A stretch of 64,000 bases of DNA from Xenoacremonium recifei (lineage: Eukaryota; Ascomycota; Sordariomycetes; Hypocreales; Nectriaceae), in the NCBI GenBank assembly GCA_012184525.1, contig WOFQ01000001.1, forward strand, positions 744,001 to 808,000. Direction: 5' to 3'. Each line of letters starts with the position of its first letter. The first letter of the stretch is position 1. The translations under genes were made by a program, and so were the position numbers. Positions 33,183-45,478 of the stretch are shown piece after piece. A model generated the notes under the pieces. That model did no database searches, was not told the origin of the DNA, and was given only the letters and a program-made list of their open reading frames with translations.

Positions 33183-34386
33183 GGTGTACGCGGGGCCGAG
33201 CAGGTGGTTCGAGTCGTTTGATAAGAGGGTTGAAGAGTTGTTTGTCTAGCTGGACTCCATGACCGGGGAGAGAGGGAGACGCGACGCGAGGGTTCCAGAG
33301 AGCAAGGGCAGCGCTGTTCTTCTCGAGTAGGGGGATCGCTCCAAGGGAAGAAGCAGAGAAGAGGATCCTCAAGCAAGCAAGAGGGAGATGCCGGAGAAGA
33401 CACGATGGCTGGCGTCGTCGTCTTGCAGCTTCAGTAGCTCAGCTGGAGCACGTTGGTGGGACATGGATTTGCACTGGAAGCAGGGATGGGCCGGGCTTTG
33501 GATGGACAGGAGCCCGTCTCCAGCGGCCCTTCAGTGGACAGCGCGCTGGACCTCCACTGTAGCCGGCGGGATTGCAGCGATTACCACCCTATGGCGGGGA
33601 GCCACTCAGCGATGCGATGGAAGCTCCACCGAGATATCGAAATGGGAACGTACGACTGGGCGGGCGGTTGCAGTCGAAAGGCCGGGCTCTGGGGAATTGT
33701 CCATCTTGTGCATATGGAGTGCATGCGAATCGATCCGTCGCGGGAGGATGCATGAGATGTGACAGATGCGCATCTCTACAATACAGCTCATAACCCATCT
33801 TTCCATTTTGTCCTGTTTTTATTCTCATTTATTTTCCACGTTTTGACAGCTTAACCAACCCTGTTCCTCCCACGCACCGCATCACGGCTAAACGTCATGT
33901 CCCTCTTCCCCAAGCGGCTAAGCTCCGTTTTACCCCACACTCCAGGTTCCAACTTGGCAGGCGCCTTCGAGATGCCCAGCAAATGGAATCCAGAATCCAG
34001 GCCCAGGGTTCCTTCCATCGGTTCCAGGCGTTGATCCCACCCACACAGCCCTCCAGCTCTCCTCTCGGACTTCGACCCCGTGCTTCTCCCAACCTCCAAC
34101 CTCCATTCTCAACACACGAGAGGCTTCGGCGCGACGTCTTCAGCCTCGCCCGCCTTATCCGTTCCCTCCCATCCCGCCTTGTATATACTTACCCTCTATC
34201 CTCGGTCCCATCTTCTGTTCCCCGGCTTTCCGATCGCCCGCCGAACTTCGACAACCCCTCCTCTTCCTCCGCGCCTTGGCTAGCCCGCTACCTCGCACAA
34301 TCATCCTCACGAGCGACTTATTACCCATCTTGTAACACCATACATAGCCGAGACACATATCAAAGTGATAGGCAAACGACGGCATC
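33183..34386. other. divergent GEM1-creC intergenic region
   Basis: About 1.2 kb. The creC-proximal part (about 34050-34380) is pyrimidine-rich, as in fungal core promoters. No gene is supported. Confidence 0.45.
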
Positions 34387-36757
34387 ATGTTGTACGTATC
34401 CCGTCCCCCATGTGTCGGCTATCTCACCCTCTGCGACGGTCACGCGCATCCATCCCGCTGCCTCTCAGCTAACATTTTAATAAGCGTTCTCCCTCCTCCG
34501 CCGAGGTATCCCTCCATGGGAGGATACGGCATCAGTCCGCTCCATCCTGTGCCCATGATTGAGACCAATAATACCTTATCGAATCCCGAGGGCCCCGAGT
34601 GGCAGTTCCTTGTCGGCGAAGGTCCGTCGCCGTTCGGCTAATGCACCCCTCTCCAAGCGCATACTTACTGACGCTGCGATAGGTACCTATGTCCTCAAAG
34701 AAGACCTGCATCTTGCGACTCCGCCGCCGCATCCCTCAGAAGCGACTATCGTCAACCCGAATCCGCTAGCCACGAACCCCCAGCCCGCGAGTGCTGGCAC
34801 ACGAGTCTCTCTCTTGACCCTCGACGTCCGCTCAACGCCGCCATTTGTCTACAATGGCCTTTCAGCGACCACATTGGCACTCAGCGGAGCGCCATCCAGT
34901 ATCCAGGAGCATCCCAACGAGGGACGGTATTCGGCTGAGGGTGGGATGAGCGAGGATGGAAGAGCCGGGTCTACGAGCGATGCGCCGGCGACGTCAATGA
35001 CTCTGGGTTCTGCGCCAGCCTTTGGAGAGGGTAATGCTCTACTGGCGCAAGTGCCTACAAAAGATGTTAATAAGAAGCGGAAACCGAAGAACAACATGAC
35101 CAAGAGCAATTCGTCCTTCATTTCACGAGTCATCGTCAACGAGGGCTTGTCGCGGAAATTGACCGACAGGCCGTCGGACGGCATGTTCGCCTTTGCAAAT
35201 ATCAACCGTGCTTTTCAGTGGTTGGACATGTCGTCTTCTTCCAAGGTATGGCAAGATGTCTTCTCACCGCGATGGTGTGATAACCGGATGCTTAAACTGA
35301 CCCTTGGCACAGCAAGATTATTTGACCAAAATTCTGTTCACCAAAGCGCATTGCTTGTGTCATGATGTAAACGCAGTCACCAAAAGTGTTTCACATATCG
35401 ATGTCATTATGGGGTTCTCGACTGGCGAAATCATCTGGTGGGAACCCATGTCTCAGCGGTACACCAGACTCAACAAGAACGTATGTTCCTAGTCTCGCGC
35501 GATGAGAACAGAGCGATGCTAACAATATCTAGGGAGTAATAAACGGCACTCCAGTATCTGAGATCCGATGGATTCCAGGATCGGAACACTTGTTCCTGGC
35601 AGGGCATATGGACGGCTCACTGGTAGTCTATGACAAGGAGAAGGAGGATGCGCACTTTAATCCTGACGAGGAGATGGCCAATGCCAACGGGTTGGACACG
35701 GACGACTCAACAAATGGCATCTCTCACGGCAACGGAATCCAAATCAACAAGTCAGTGCATTCGCGGAACCAAAAGGCCAACCCCGTGGCCGCCTGGAAGC
35801 TGTCCAACCACCGCATCAACAGATTTGCCTTCTCCCCAGACAATCGGCATCTGGCCGTGGTCTCTGAAGATGGAACACTCCGAGTCATCGACTACTTGAA
35901 AGAAGAGTAGGTGGTCATGTCAAGAATTTTGCCTAAGATCATACTAACATGTTACTGCTGTCAGGCTCTTGGATTTGTTTCACTCTTACTATGGCGGACT
36001 GACTTGTGTCTGTTGGTCGCCAGATGGCAAGTATGTCTTGACTGGAGGTCAGGACGACCTCATCTCAATATGGTCTGTCGCCGAGTCTGCCTTAGTGGCG
36101 AGGTGTCAGGGCCATCAGTCTTGGGTTTCCGCAGTAGCTTTTGATCCATGGCGGTGCGATGATCGAAACTATCGCTTTGGTAGCGTCGGAGAAGACGGGC
36201 GGCTCTGTCTCTGGGACTTCAGCGTCGGCATGTTGCATCGACCCAAGGCGGTACGTTATGTCACCATTAAACAGAGTCTCACTGGCACGGAAACTGACGC
36301 AAAATAGCAATCGGTACGCCATCGCGGCTCTGTGTCATCGCGATTTACATCGCCGCTACAACGAGCGGAGACAGCCACGACTTCAAACTCTCGCTTACGC
36401 TCCAACTCTAGCCTCGACGGGGATGACGAAGACAGCACCTTCCATCCGGTCGAGCCGCGTGCCCGCATCCCTATGCTGCCGCCAGTTCTGGTACGTCTCA
36501 TATAGCCCCTGACCAGTTGACCTCACGCTGACGACCCCATGATGTAGAACAAATCCGTCGACACACATCCTGCATGCTGGCTGGACTTCACGGAGGACGC
36601 CATCATCACAAGCTGCAAATCAGGTCCGTTATCTTTAGGGAATCCATTCACAACTTGGCGCACATATTGACCAGACATTGCAGGACATATCCGCACGTGG
36701 ATGCGACCTGGAGCTGCGGACCTCACGGTGCAGACTGATAAGGAGACAGATTCGTGA
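34387..36757 (+). CDS. creC: catabolite repression WD40 protein CreC
   Basis: Nine exons: 34387-34391, 34485-34621, 34683-35245, 35313-35480, 35533-35906, 35965-36250, 36308-36490, 36548-36623 and 36684-36757, encoding 621 residues. The first coding exon is 5 nt (ATGTT), and the product begins MFVLPPPPRYPSMGGYGISP. CreC is the WD40 partner that stabilises the CreB deubiquitinase in carbon catabolite repression. Family segments are GPEWQFLVGEGTYVLKEDLH, SFISRVIVNEGLSRKLTDRP, FAFANINRAFQWLDMSS and QDYLTKILFTKAHCLCHDVN. WD repeats include FAFSPDNRHLAVVSEDGTLR, GGLTCVCWSPDGKYVLTGGQ and DDLISIWSVAESALVARCQG. The C-terminal repeats (PAVLD-type, ending HIRTWMRP) are spread over three small exons. 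Two introns start with the rare GTCCGT donor. It lies 5.3 kb from a creD-like arrestin gene. Confidence 0.93.
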
Positions 36758-39700
36758 CGGATGGATGTGATGACAGTATGAACTCAAATGAAGACGAGAC
36801 GAGACAAGACATATGATACGAGCTGTCGACGCCGGCGCAGAGGTTGGTTGGGGCTACGCGAACGCAAGGGGGAAAGGGGGAGCACCGGAGTTGATTCCTT
36901 GGATCTTTTCGCATGTGATGGTGATCTGGTTGGCGATGGGACTGCCGTATCAACCTGTCACCGCCCGTCTCCATATCTACGTGATTTTTTTTTCTCTCGT
37001 TTGGATATCTACAAGCTTACGAACCAGGGCGTTTATTAGAGTTATTTTTTTTTTCTCCCTCACCTTGCTGTCGGTGGAATTTCAGCCCAATCTTTTCAAT
37101 TAATGCCTCTCGGTGAAGCCCACATGGCGCGGGAGCTATGTCGACGCGATGGCAGCGGTGGTGTTTTGTTGGGAGCCGCTTGAGCTCGCGCCGATGATGC
37201 ACCGAGATGTAAATGGAGCTGCGAGATATGGATGCCGTGGATATCTCTGGCTGTCGCTCGCTAGCCCCTGGCGTGGATCCTGCGCAGGGGGGCCAGGCGG
37301 GCCGCTGAACCATCCGCCGCAAGTATGTAATCGACGGCAGAGATACGTTAGGGGCGATGCGGCAGGGAGCTCTAGCGAGTGGTGGTTGTGGTAGTAATGG
37401 CGGTGGTTGGAGGTTCTAACTTGGGTCCGGGATGCCAAGTCGGGCTATGCGATGCGCAACGGGCGGCGACCCTGAAAGGAGGCTCCGCAGGAGCAGGCAC
37501 ATTTTGAACGAGGCGCCATGTGGCATCCACGGAGTAAAAACACTTCCAAAACATGGATGCCACGGGCAGTATTACTCCGATGGAAACGCTGTGTGGAAGT
37601 TCCGGATGCGCAGGATCCGACGGAAACCGTATATGCGACGAGGCAGATGTGCCGTGATGCTCTCCCGCGACGCAAGAGGGAAGAGGCGGAGCGTGACGCG
37701 CAGTTGTCAGATGTTCATCAGGTCGAGAAATGCTCTGGGAGAGCTCATCCCACTGGCGAGCGAGCGGCTGGTGCCGACAGCCCAGCGGTCTGCCGTGCCA
37801 TGTGGTGGCTGGCTCGGCTGATACCTGGGTGCATGCATGGGGGTGTGCTGATAGAACCCTGCATATTCTCGAGCTCCTCTGCTACGCAGCACGCACGCAC
37901 ATACGGAGTACAGACAGACAGACTCCATCTGGACATGCAGGAGTCGTCTTCGTCTACTGTATTGCACATGGCAGGGGCGGAACGGCGGCCATCGGTGGCG
38001 CTCCCGCGGGATATGCAGACTAGAAATGCAGCGGAGGCCGGTCCAGGCAACCGGCACCGCGAGCATCCACAGCGGCGTTCGGTGAGGCCTAGAGTGCTGA
38101 GGATCCTGGGCGACTCGAGACAACGAGATGGAGTCTCTTGATAAGCCTTGACCGACGAGATCCAATACGATACCAAGCACTGGGCATCGGGCAGGGCTGA
38201 GGGAGGGCGGGTCCCGTTACGGCGTCCCACTCCCGAGTGAAGATTGGAGCTGTGTTGGAGTCGTTGGATGGGCCGGTGGATAGGTATAGGCGCCTGGTAC
38301 ACCGAAACCTCCCGGACTATAACGAGGTAGCGGCGGGAGACACTGCTCCGTATATCAAAAGATGCAGTTGCAGCTGCAGGCGGCCTGAGAGCTTCTGCAG
38401 CGAGGTTGCTGCTTCACAGGGAACCGAGGTGCCATGAGGTGAGACATGCCGATCTCTCTCCGTTCGACCCCCGAAGGCCGGGCGGGCATCGGAGCATGAG
38501 CGTACGGTAAATGAGAAGAGCACGGAACGAAACGGCGCTTCGGTAAAAGGCAGTCGTGTTCTCAGGCTGTCTGGAACCTCAGCGAGCGGAAGCGTGCGGC
38601 TCAACCGCGGGAATTCAATGGCAGAGCCATGGCCATGGACAGACCGAGAGGCTGGCGGCGTCCGGATAGTGGGTGACGCCACCGCCGATGCAATTGTGCC
38701 TATCTCTGGAGCCTCGGAGCCACACGCCCAGTTTTCAGGGTCTTCAAGTTCCCGTCGGGAATAACATCCCGAGGTCTACTGAGCCCCATCCCGGGAGACC
38801 CAGAGTGAGTGGGAGGGCAACGGAAAGCTTGATTGCTGGTGAGTGAGTGGTTAAAGAGTTTTCTCTCGCCCTGGTTTCTCGAATTCATTCGGTATATTTG
38901 TGGATGCTTGAACGACGGGACGCGCCTCAGTGAACGTCACGGCTACTCCTCTTATACGGGAGAATGTCATCATTGATCGATGACGAAGCATCGCGGGACG
39001 GAGGGTTACCAATCTATTTTCGCTTTCGCCCATGGAATATTCGTGGAAATGATGCGAGTGGCCCCAATGATGTGGTTTAGCCGTGCTAGCTTTGAAGGGA
39101 CGGTTCCGGCTAGGGAGGGTGGTTGGAAGGGAGTTCCGCTAGTACCTGGCGAGGATGGATTGCTTGCATCGTTAAAGTCCCGGGGGGCGTCGGAAAACGA
39201 GCAAGGTCGGAGAACTCACCGACTCCCATTCGCCCGGTTAAATGTTTATCGCGGCTGCATCAGAAGTCGCCAGAGCGCTGTAGACCTGCTGACCTCGAGT
39301 TGACCTTGCGGAGGATCAGAACAGGCGGGAGGCAGACCGCCGGGAGTGGGATCGTTGAGGCATCCGGCCGCTGGCTTTATATGGGCGGCAGCTGATAGGC
39401 GGGGTTGAGCGGGATGGCCTTGTCAGGGTGACAGGAGAGATCCATCACGTTGTTTGAACGAGATTCAGTTTGCCTTGTGACAGCAGGCCAGTGCGGGTGC
39501 CTGGCGTGGTGGTTGTATCAGTACTGGGGATTTCGTGGTGTTATAGATGGAAGCTTCAGGTTTTCGATTTCGCCTCCAGGCCTCTTGGTATAGGAGCACT
39601 CCGTACCGTTCCTTCCAATATTGGGGTAAAGACGCTGGCTTACACGAACGGAAGGAGGCAGAGGCTGGTGGTTGGCTTGCACCTGCTGCATCGGATGACG

Positions 39701-42083
39701 CATAACAGGCAGTACGTACCGCCACCTGTTCCTGGCCGTCAGGGTTGGCCCCTGAAACTGGCATTCTCTTTCATCAATCTTTCAATCGTCCAGCGCTCGC
39801 ACTGAACTGTCACATTCCAAGCAGCGACAACGGCCTGTAGCCAGCTGGAAACCGCCAGGCGGAATCTGAAGATAAGGCAAGCGTCAACAAAGCAGGTAAG
39901 CAGGGCTGCGCTGCGGCTGGCGGACGTCACAGCCGAGAATCGGGTCCGACTTCAAACGGGGCCAGCTAGGACTATCAACCGGGAACCGTAGTGTCTCAAA
40001 CATCGAGAGCCATGCCCACGAGGGATCGATGGCTGTATCTGGTGCTCCACTGCTATCTGTCTGTCCTGAATGGCTTCTGATCTGACAGAGAGTACAGAAC
40101 GGGCGCCGTTGGCCTAAGCGATCATCAGTCAATCATTCTGCGGGGGAGTCCTGCCTGATCTGATGGACTTTGAACGCCTAGACTCGTCAGCGGACGTTCT
40201 GAGCATCATGCACAGCGAACCGGCCGCCGATCTACCTCAGGCACTTACAACGCTGTTGTACTTCCCTTGATCCTGTCATGCCAACCAACGGCTGCACTGA
40301 CACCCTGCGAATAAGGTGCCAGATGCCCGTGCCGCCTAGCGTGGGGGTCCGGTCTCGTCCGGCGCCCGCTGACGATGGCGTCGCCAGTTCAGTCAGGCAG
40401 TTTGTCAGTCAATCATTTCACCTCAAGCAGGGCGCAGAGGTACTTTGACAGTGGCTTTGCGGATCGCTGGCCTCAATGCCGGGGCTTTGATGAGCGATAT
40501 CACAATGGTAGACGTGGAATTTGAAAGAGAAAACACACAACAAAGCTAATGTGTAAGTGAGTAGGCAAGGAACATCCTCGCTGTATCTTTTTAAGGAACA
40601 AAGAGCATGGCTTTCACGCGTTCACTGTGGCCACACCTCCCGTCTGCTGCCGAGGGTTCGTTCGTTTCGTTCCATTGGGCTTCGATAGCATTTGGAGGCG
40701 CCGCCCCCGAAACCGCTCCGCCGCCCCTAGTCAGGCAGGCTTGCAGGCTTGAATCGCTGGCCGTGAACTGACTCTTGTTCCTGTTCCTGTTCCGGCCGGC
40801 TCTCGAAATCTGTTAGCACGCATTCTTGCACAGGCGCGGTCGCCCAGAAACAGCTGCGCCAGCAGGTTACTGGACGATTCCGAACTCCCTGGGCTCCATG
40901 GCAGAGTGGCCTCATCGCCGTAGCATTCGGGAGTCGTCGTCCACTGTGATCAAATGCCCTTTCTCCCGGGCTTGGGGTCACGGTCCGGACATGGTCATGC
41001 TCATCCCCCTTCCCACTCACACTGACATTTTGCCATGGCAGTTGACTCGATTCCTGTACGGATGCGGCCACTTTCGATCCATGTCGTCTTCTGGCCACGA
41101 TCAAACCGACATCTGGGTCTTCCCGCCTGGACACCCCCCAAAACCCCCCTTGGACCGTCTCCTCTTATTATAGACTCCAATCCCCCCCAATTTTTTCTTA
41201 TCCCCCTCGCTCTGATGCCCCCTTCTGCCCCCCGTTCGCCTCCCGTCTCGACTCAAGGCTCTCTCCACTGAGAGATAGATATCTGACTGAATCTTTGATG
41301 ACGGAGCCTTATCAGTAACAGGCCCTCTTTTATGGCATTTTCGTGCCTCAATCGGCGGTTCCACTCGTTCGGATTGATCTCGACGACTTGACGGAACGAC
41401 CCCTCCAAGGCTCCTCTCCAACGAGGCCTGTCCCCCAACAACGCAAGGCGCCTCCAATCATCTTGGCTTAGGGCGCATCTCTTGAGCCTCCCCGACCCAG
41501 AGGCGACAAGGAACGTGAAAAAAAAAGAGGTTCTATTTTTTAGTTCTTTCGGTCCACGACGAGGAGTCTACCGAACAAAGGAAAAGGCGCCCCCCACCAC
41601 CCGTGCCAGTCCTCGGAAGCCAGCACGGAGTACGGGCGACCGACGTAGGAGTGTCAGAGTGAAAGAGAAGAGGAAAATTTAGGGTGGGATGTCGTTGGCG
41701 GCGTTGCCCTGCCTCTTGACCTAGCCTGTTCAGATCGCCGGCCGTTTCCTGGACCTGCTGCTTCTTTTCTCTACGCGCACGCCACTGCCACCATCAGCAC
41801 CAGATCGCTGGTCACTTTCGCCCGTCTGTCTCACTGCCGGCTGCTGGCGCTGGTTCTGTTCTGGTCTGGTTCTGGTGTCTGTCTGCACAATACCGTTCCG
41901 CATCTCCAAATAAAACCGTCCTGGAGCCCTCGCCCATCTTTACTTGGATTTCTTCCCCCTCCTCTGGATCGTCTCCCCCTCTTGGCTAGGTTCCGTCTTC
42001 AGCCAAATCTCTGCCATTGCAATTGGAAAACATTACAACCCCCTCCGACCCTCCGAGGATCTTGAATCCTCAACACCTATGCC
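36758..42083. other. gene-poor interval between creC and the creD-like gene
   Basis: A 5.3-kb stretch, the largest here without a supported gene. Composition is close to the rest of the window, not AT-rich, so there is no sign of RIP-degraded repeats. Open frames (the longest about 207 codons near 37518-38141) overlap on both strands, lack domain-like runs and lack joined exons. A pyrimidine-rich stretch at about 41760-42060 and a sequence CCAAATAAAACC near 41906 suggest the core promoter and leader of the downstream gene. A 12-bp direct repeat (AGTCAATCATT core) occurs near 40130 and 40410. It may be a long regulatory region or contain non-coding transcripts. Confidence 0.4.
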
Positions 42084-44147
42084 ATGCCGTCTTTTAAGCC
42101 CTTTTCATCCGTGACCGGGCGCAATTCCTACAGTCTGTTCGACATTCGGTAAGTCAACCTCCGGTCTTGGCTCGACGACGTCAGATCACTAACATGCTCG
42201 TCATGACAGACTCGAAAATGACTTCCTCGTCTTCCGTGGCAACGACCATGAGTCCTCCGGACAACTCCTCAAGGGCGTCGTCGTTCTCTGCCTGCCATCC
42301 TCTCTGCGCATGGAAGATGTGCGCCTCCGGCTCATTGGCACCTTGCGTCTCTCGTATGCCCATCCGTTCCTCCTTTGCAGTTGCCAGCACACCCCAGGAC
42401 CGGATCTAACAAAACATTGTGCGTGCAGTTGGGCTGACCCGAGAGGAAGCACACCGGGCGTTTCGGGTCAAAGAGTAGACAAGACGATAACGATTCTCGA
42501 GCACCGCTGGTCGCCATTCGTGGGCACACACGGGAAGAGCATGACGCTCCCCGCCGGCAACTACGAATGGCCGTTCGAATACACGCTGCCCGGCGACACC
42601 GCCGAGAGCGTCGAGGGCATCCCCGAGGCCTCCATCACTTACAGGTTGAAGGCGACGGTGGGGCGGGGAAAGCTGGCTTACGACCTTCACAGCTACAAGC
42701 ACCTACGGATAATACGGACGCTCGAACCGGGAGCGCTGGAGTTCTTGCATGCAATGAGCGTCGAGAACATCTGGCCGAACAAGGTTGATTACTCCATCGT
42801 CATCCCCCAGAAGGCGGTGGTATTTGGGGGCGCAGTCACCATGGAGATGCGATTTACACCCCTCCTCAAGGGGCTTGAGCTGGGCGATGTCACGGCGAAA
42901 CTGATCGAAGTGCGTGAGTGTTGTTTGACGGGATCGACCGGATTCAGCATCCGGGAGCACAAGGCCGAACGCGAAGTTTCCGTGTGGAGATTCGAAGTGA
43001 CCCGCGAAGAGCACTGGCAGGACATGATTGAGGATACCGGCCAGGAGGGCTGGGCCTTGACCAAGAAGCTGAACCTGCCGAAGCGGCTGCGGCAGTGCAT
43101 CCAGGATCTCAACCACCACGGTATCAAGGTCCGCCATAAGATCAAGCTTACGGTGGCCCTGAAAAACCCCGACGGGCATGTCTCCGAGGTAAGCCGCTGC
43201 AACTCAAAAGCACAAGCACAAGCACAAGCACACGTAAAAGCACCTGATCCCTGATGATCCCCCTCCATCGTTGCAACCCCCCACCGGACACCGGGAAAAT
43301 CATGAGCACATTCGCTGACTGAGCCACATAGCTGCGGGCGACCCTGCCGGTGTCCATCTTCATCTCGCCCAATATGCCGCTGGATGAACAGGGCAACCTC
43401 GTCGACCAGTCGCCCAACACGGCGAGCGAGGAGGAACTTGGGACGATTGCCCCGCCGGGCTACGGCGAGCATATGCTGGACCAATTGTACGAGGACGTCG
43501 AGGTCAGCGGATTCCAGACTCCCGGCATCCAGTCCGGCCTCAGCAGCCCCTTCTACGCTCAGTCGCGGGCCGGCTCGAGTGAGAACCTGGCGGCGGTCAT
43601 GACGCACAGCCGGCCTGTGGCGCCTGCAGCACTTTCATCGCGACTCGAGGATGTCTCGCTAGATGCATCGCACCGGAACGCCTCGTACAATTCGATCATG
43701 TCGGTATCGGGCGTGGCCTCCCCCACGGGGATCCCCCGAAGCACCGGGGCTGCTCCGCAGTCGGAGCCGCACTCGGGCAGTTTGACGAGGAGCAACAGCG
43801 CCGAAGACGGCAATACATCATCGCGCAACTCAACCGAGCACGTCGACTTCGATCCGGCCGAGTTCTCGGAGCTTAACAAGGTGCCGAGCTACCAGACGGC
43901 GGTGCGCTCGCGTGCGCAGTCTGGCAGCGTCGGCTTGCCTGACTATCAGACGGCCCTGAGCGCCCCCCGGACTCCTCCAGCCAACGACATTGTGCCTGAT
44001 CCTCTGCACACAATTTCGGAGGACAGCCACGAGGACCACGTGGTGCACCACGTCTCGCGGCCGACGAGCCTGTTTCGACGATCATATACGGACGAGGTGA
44101 CGAACCACTTTCGCTCGCATCCCGCCCAGACGGTGGGCACGCCGTAA
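42084..44147 (+). CDS. creD: CreD-like arrestin (alpha-arrestin, HECT ligase adaptor)
   Basis: Exons 42084-42148, 42210-42353, 42429-43188 and 43332-44147 encode 594 residues. The N- and C-terminal arrestin domains fill about residues 15-350 (FDIRLENDFLVFRGNDHESS, LPAGNYEWPFEYTLPGDTAE, LEFLHAMSVENIWPNKVDYS, IKVRHKIKLTVALKNPDGHV, then LRATLPVSIFISPNMPLDEQ). The last two are close to the CreD/Rod1 signature. The Ser-rich tail has PY-type motifs for a Nedd4/Rsp5-class ligase (HulA): APPGYGEH near residue 360, then VPSYQTA and LPDYQTA. Such arrestins recruit the ligase to plasma-membrane transporters for endocytosis, and CreD opposes CreB/CreC in carbon catabolite repression. The start is the ATG at 42084; an out-of-frame ATG overlaps 5 nt upstream. 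A related paralogue (ApyA-type) cannot be excluded. Confidence 0.85.
43210..43233. repeat. GCACAA microsatellite in creD-like intron
   Basis: Three perfect GCACAA units and one GCACAC lie inside the third intron (43189-43331) of the creD-like gene, which is unusually long (143 nt) for this window. Confidence 0.8.
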
Positions 44148-45478
44148 TGATTTTATTACTGCTATTACGCAAAGCGACGAGGAACATGGAACGGCGTTTG
44201 TTTTATTTTCTTTTACTACTGATTATCACGGGTTAAGGGATACCTTTCATCTGCTGCAAAAACAGTTGACAACATTTGGGATGGCAATATTATTTGATAC
44301 ACACACACGCACAACGCATTGATAGACTGGGAGCGAACGCTTGCGGACTTTACTGGGCGGCCGGGATAGCGAAATGGACGGATTGAGACAAGTTAGTTGG
44401 GTTTGGCGAAAGTTAGGATACCAACCGAAAGGAGTAGGAGTACTTGCAAGTTGCAGCAGACGGGATTTAGGCGGGAGGAGGTTTAGGACCTTGTACGATA
44501 AGGCATAATACATACCCGATCACGCGGCAGTGATCAAGATTGAAGCAACTGCATGATACTACCTACACTGAGAGTTTGTCTGCCCGAGTCAACGAGTTAA
44601 ATGGCCTGAGGGTGTGCTGCTCTTCGTCCCACTAACTAAAAGCCGCTGTAGCGCGGCGACGGAGGCCCCTTTAGCGCAGAAGTGACGATTTCCAGCGGGC
44701 GAGGGTCTGCAATGACAGGGACCATTGACGTCACCCCGCACATGCCGAGCTGAGCAGAGCAACTGGAGCGCCTGTGGCCTGTGGCATCGGACGAGTTTTG
44801 CGGTAGGGAGGAGGGTCTGGTGACCCCTGTCGACCTGAAGTCAAGTCGAGCGGCCTGTATGTAGTGCAGCCCAGCGATCTGTCTGTCTGTCTGTACGCTA
44901 TGGTGTCGAATGCCGTGGGAGGTGTGACATGCTGCTGCAGCACCGCGATTCTTGATTCTGCGGGATTGCGGCCATTGGAGGCCGTGGGGGGGACTGAAGA
45001 TATAATGGTTAGGTTCCAGGTTTCTGCCCTCCCTCCATTGGTAAAATACTTGTAGGTAGACGGAAAGCCGTAAAGTCGGTACCTTTGCTGCAGCGCTCCT
45101 GCCAAAAGCTACCTGTCTGCCCACCGCCCCTTCCCTGGTGATAATTCCCAATTCCCCACCAACTCCCTCTCAACAACCTTCTCGACCTCCCCTAAAACGT
45201 CATCCATCCCTTGAAGAACAATCGCCTCTTCTCGAGCACCCTCCATTCGCTGTTTTCCCATCCAACCAGACCGTCGACGACGTCAATTGTGCGCGTGACA
45301 GGTCAAGCTTCATTCTTGATTTTGGCCGTAACTCGCAATCACCGAGAGCTCCGACGATAGCTCCCCCCGCGATACCCTCCCCCGGCAAAAAAGTTTCGAT
45401 ATAAACCCCGGTTATTCCCCATCCTTACCTATAACGCGATCTTCGAAACTTGGAACCGCAACAGCTTCATAGCCCAAA
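44148..45478. other. intergenic region between creD-like and SLM1 genes
   Basis: About 1.3 kb. It includes a (CTGT)-type run at about 44878-44893 and a pyrimidine-rich leader from about 45120. Overlapping frames on both strands show no family resemblance. Confidence 0.45.

Noticed and set aside
37518..38141. 207-codon frame in the creC-creD interval
   Set aside because: It overlaps equally long frames on the other strand, has mixed composition, no domain-like motif, and no supporting splice or promoter context.
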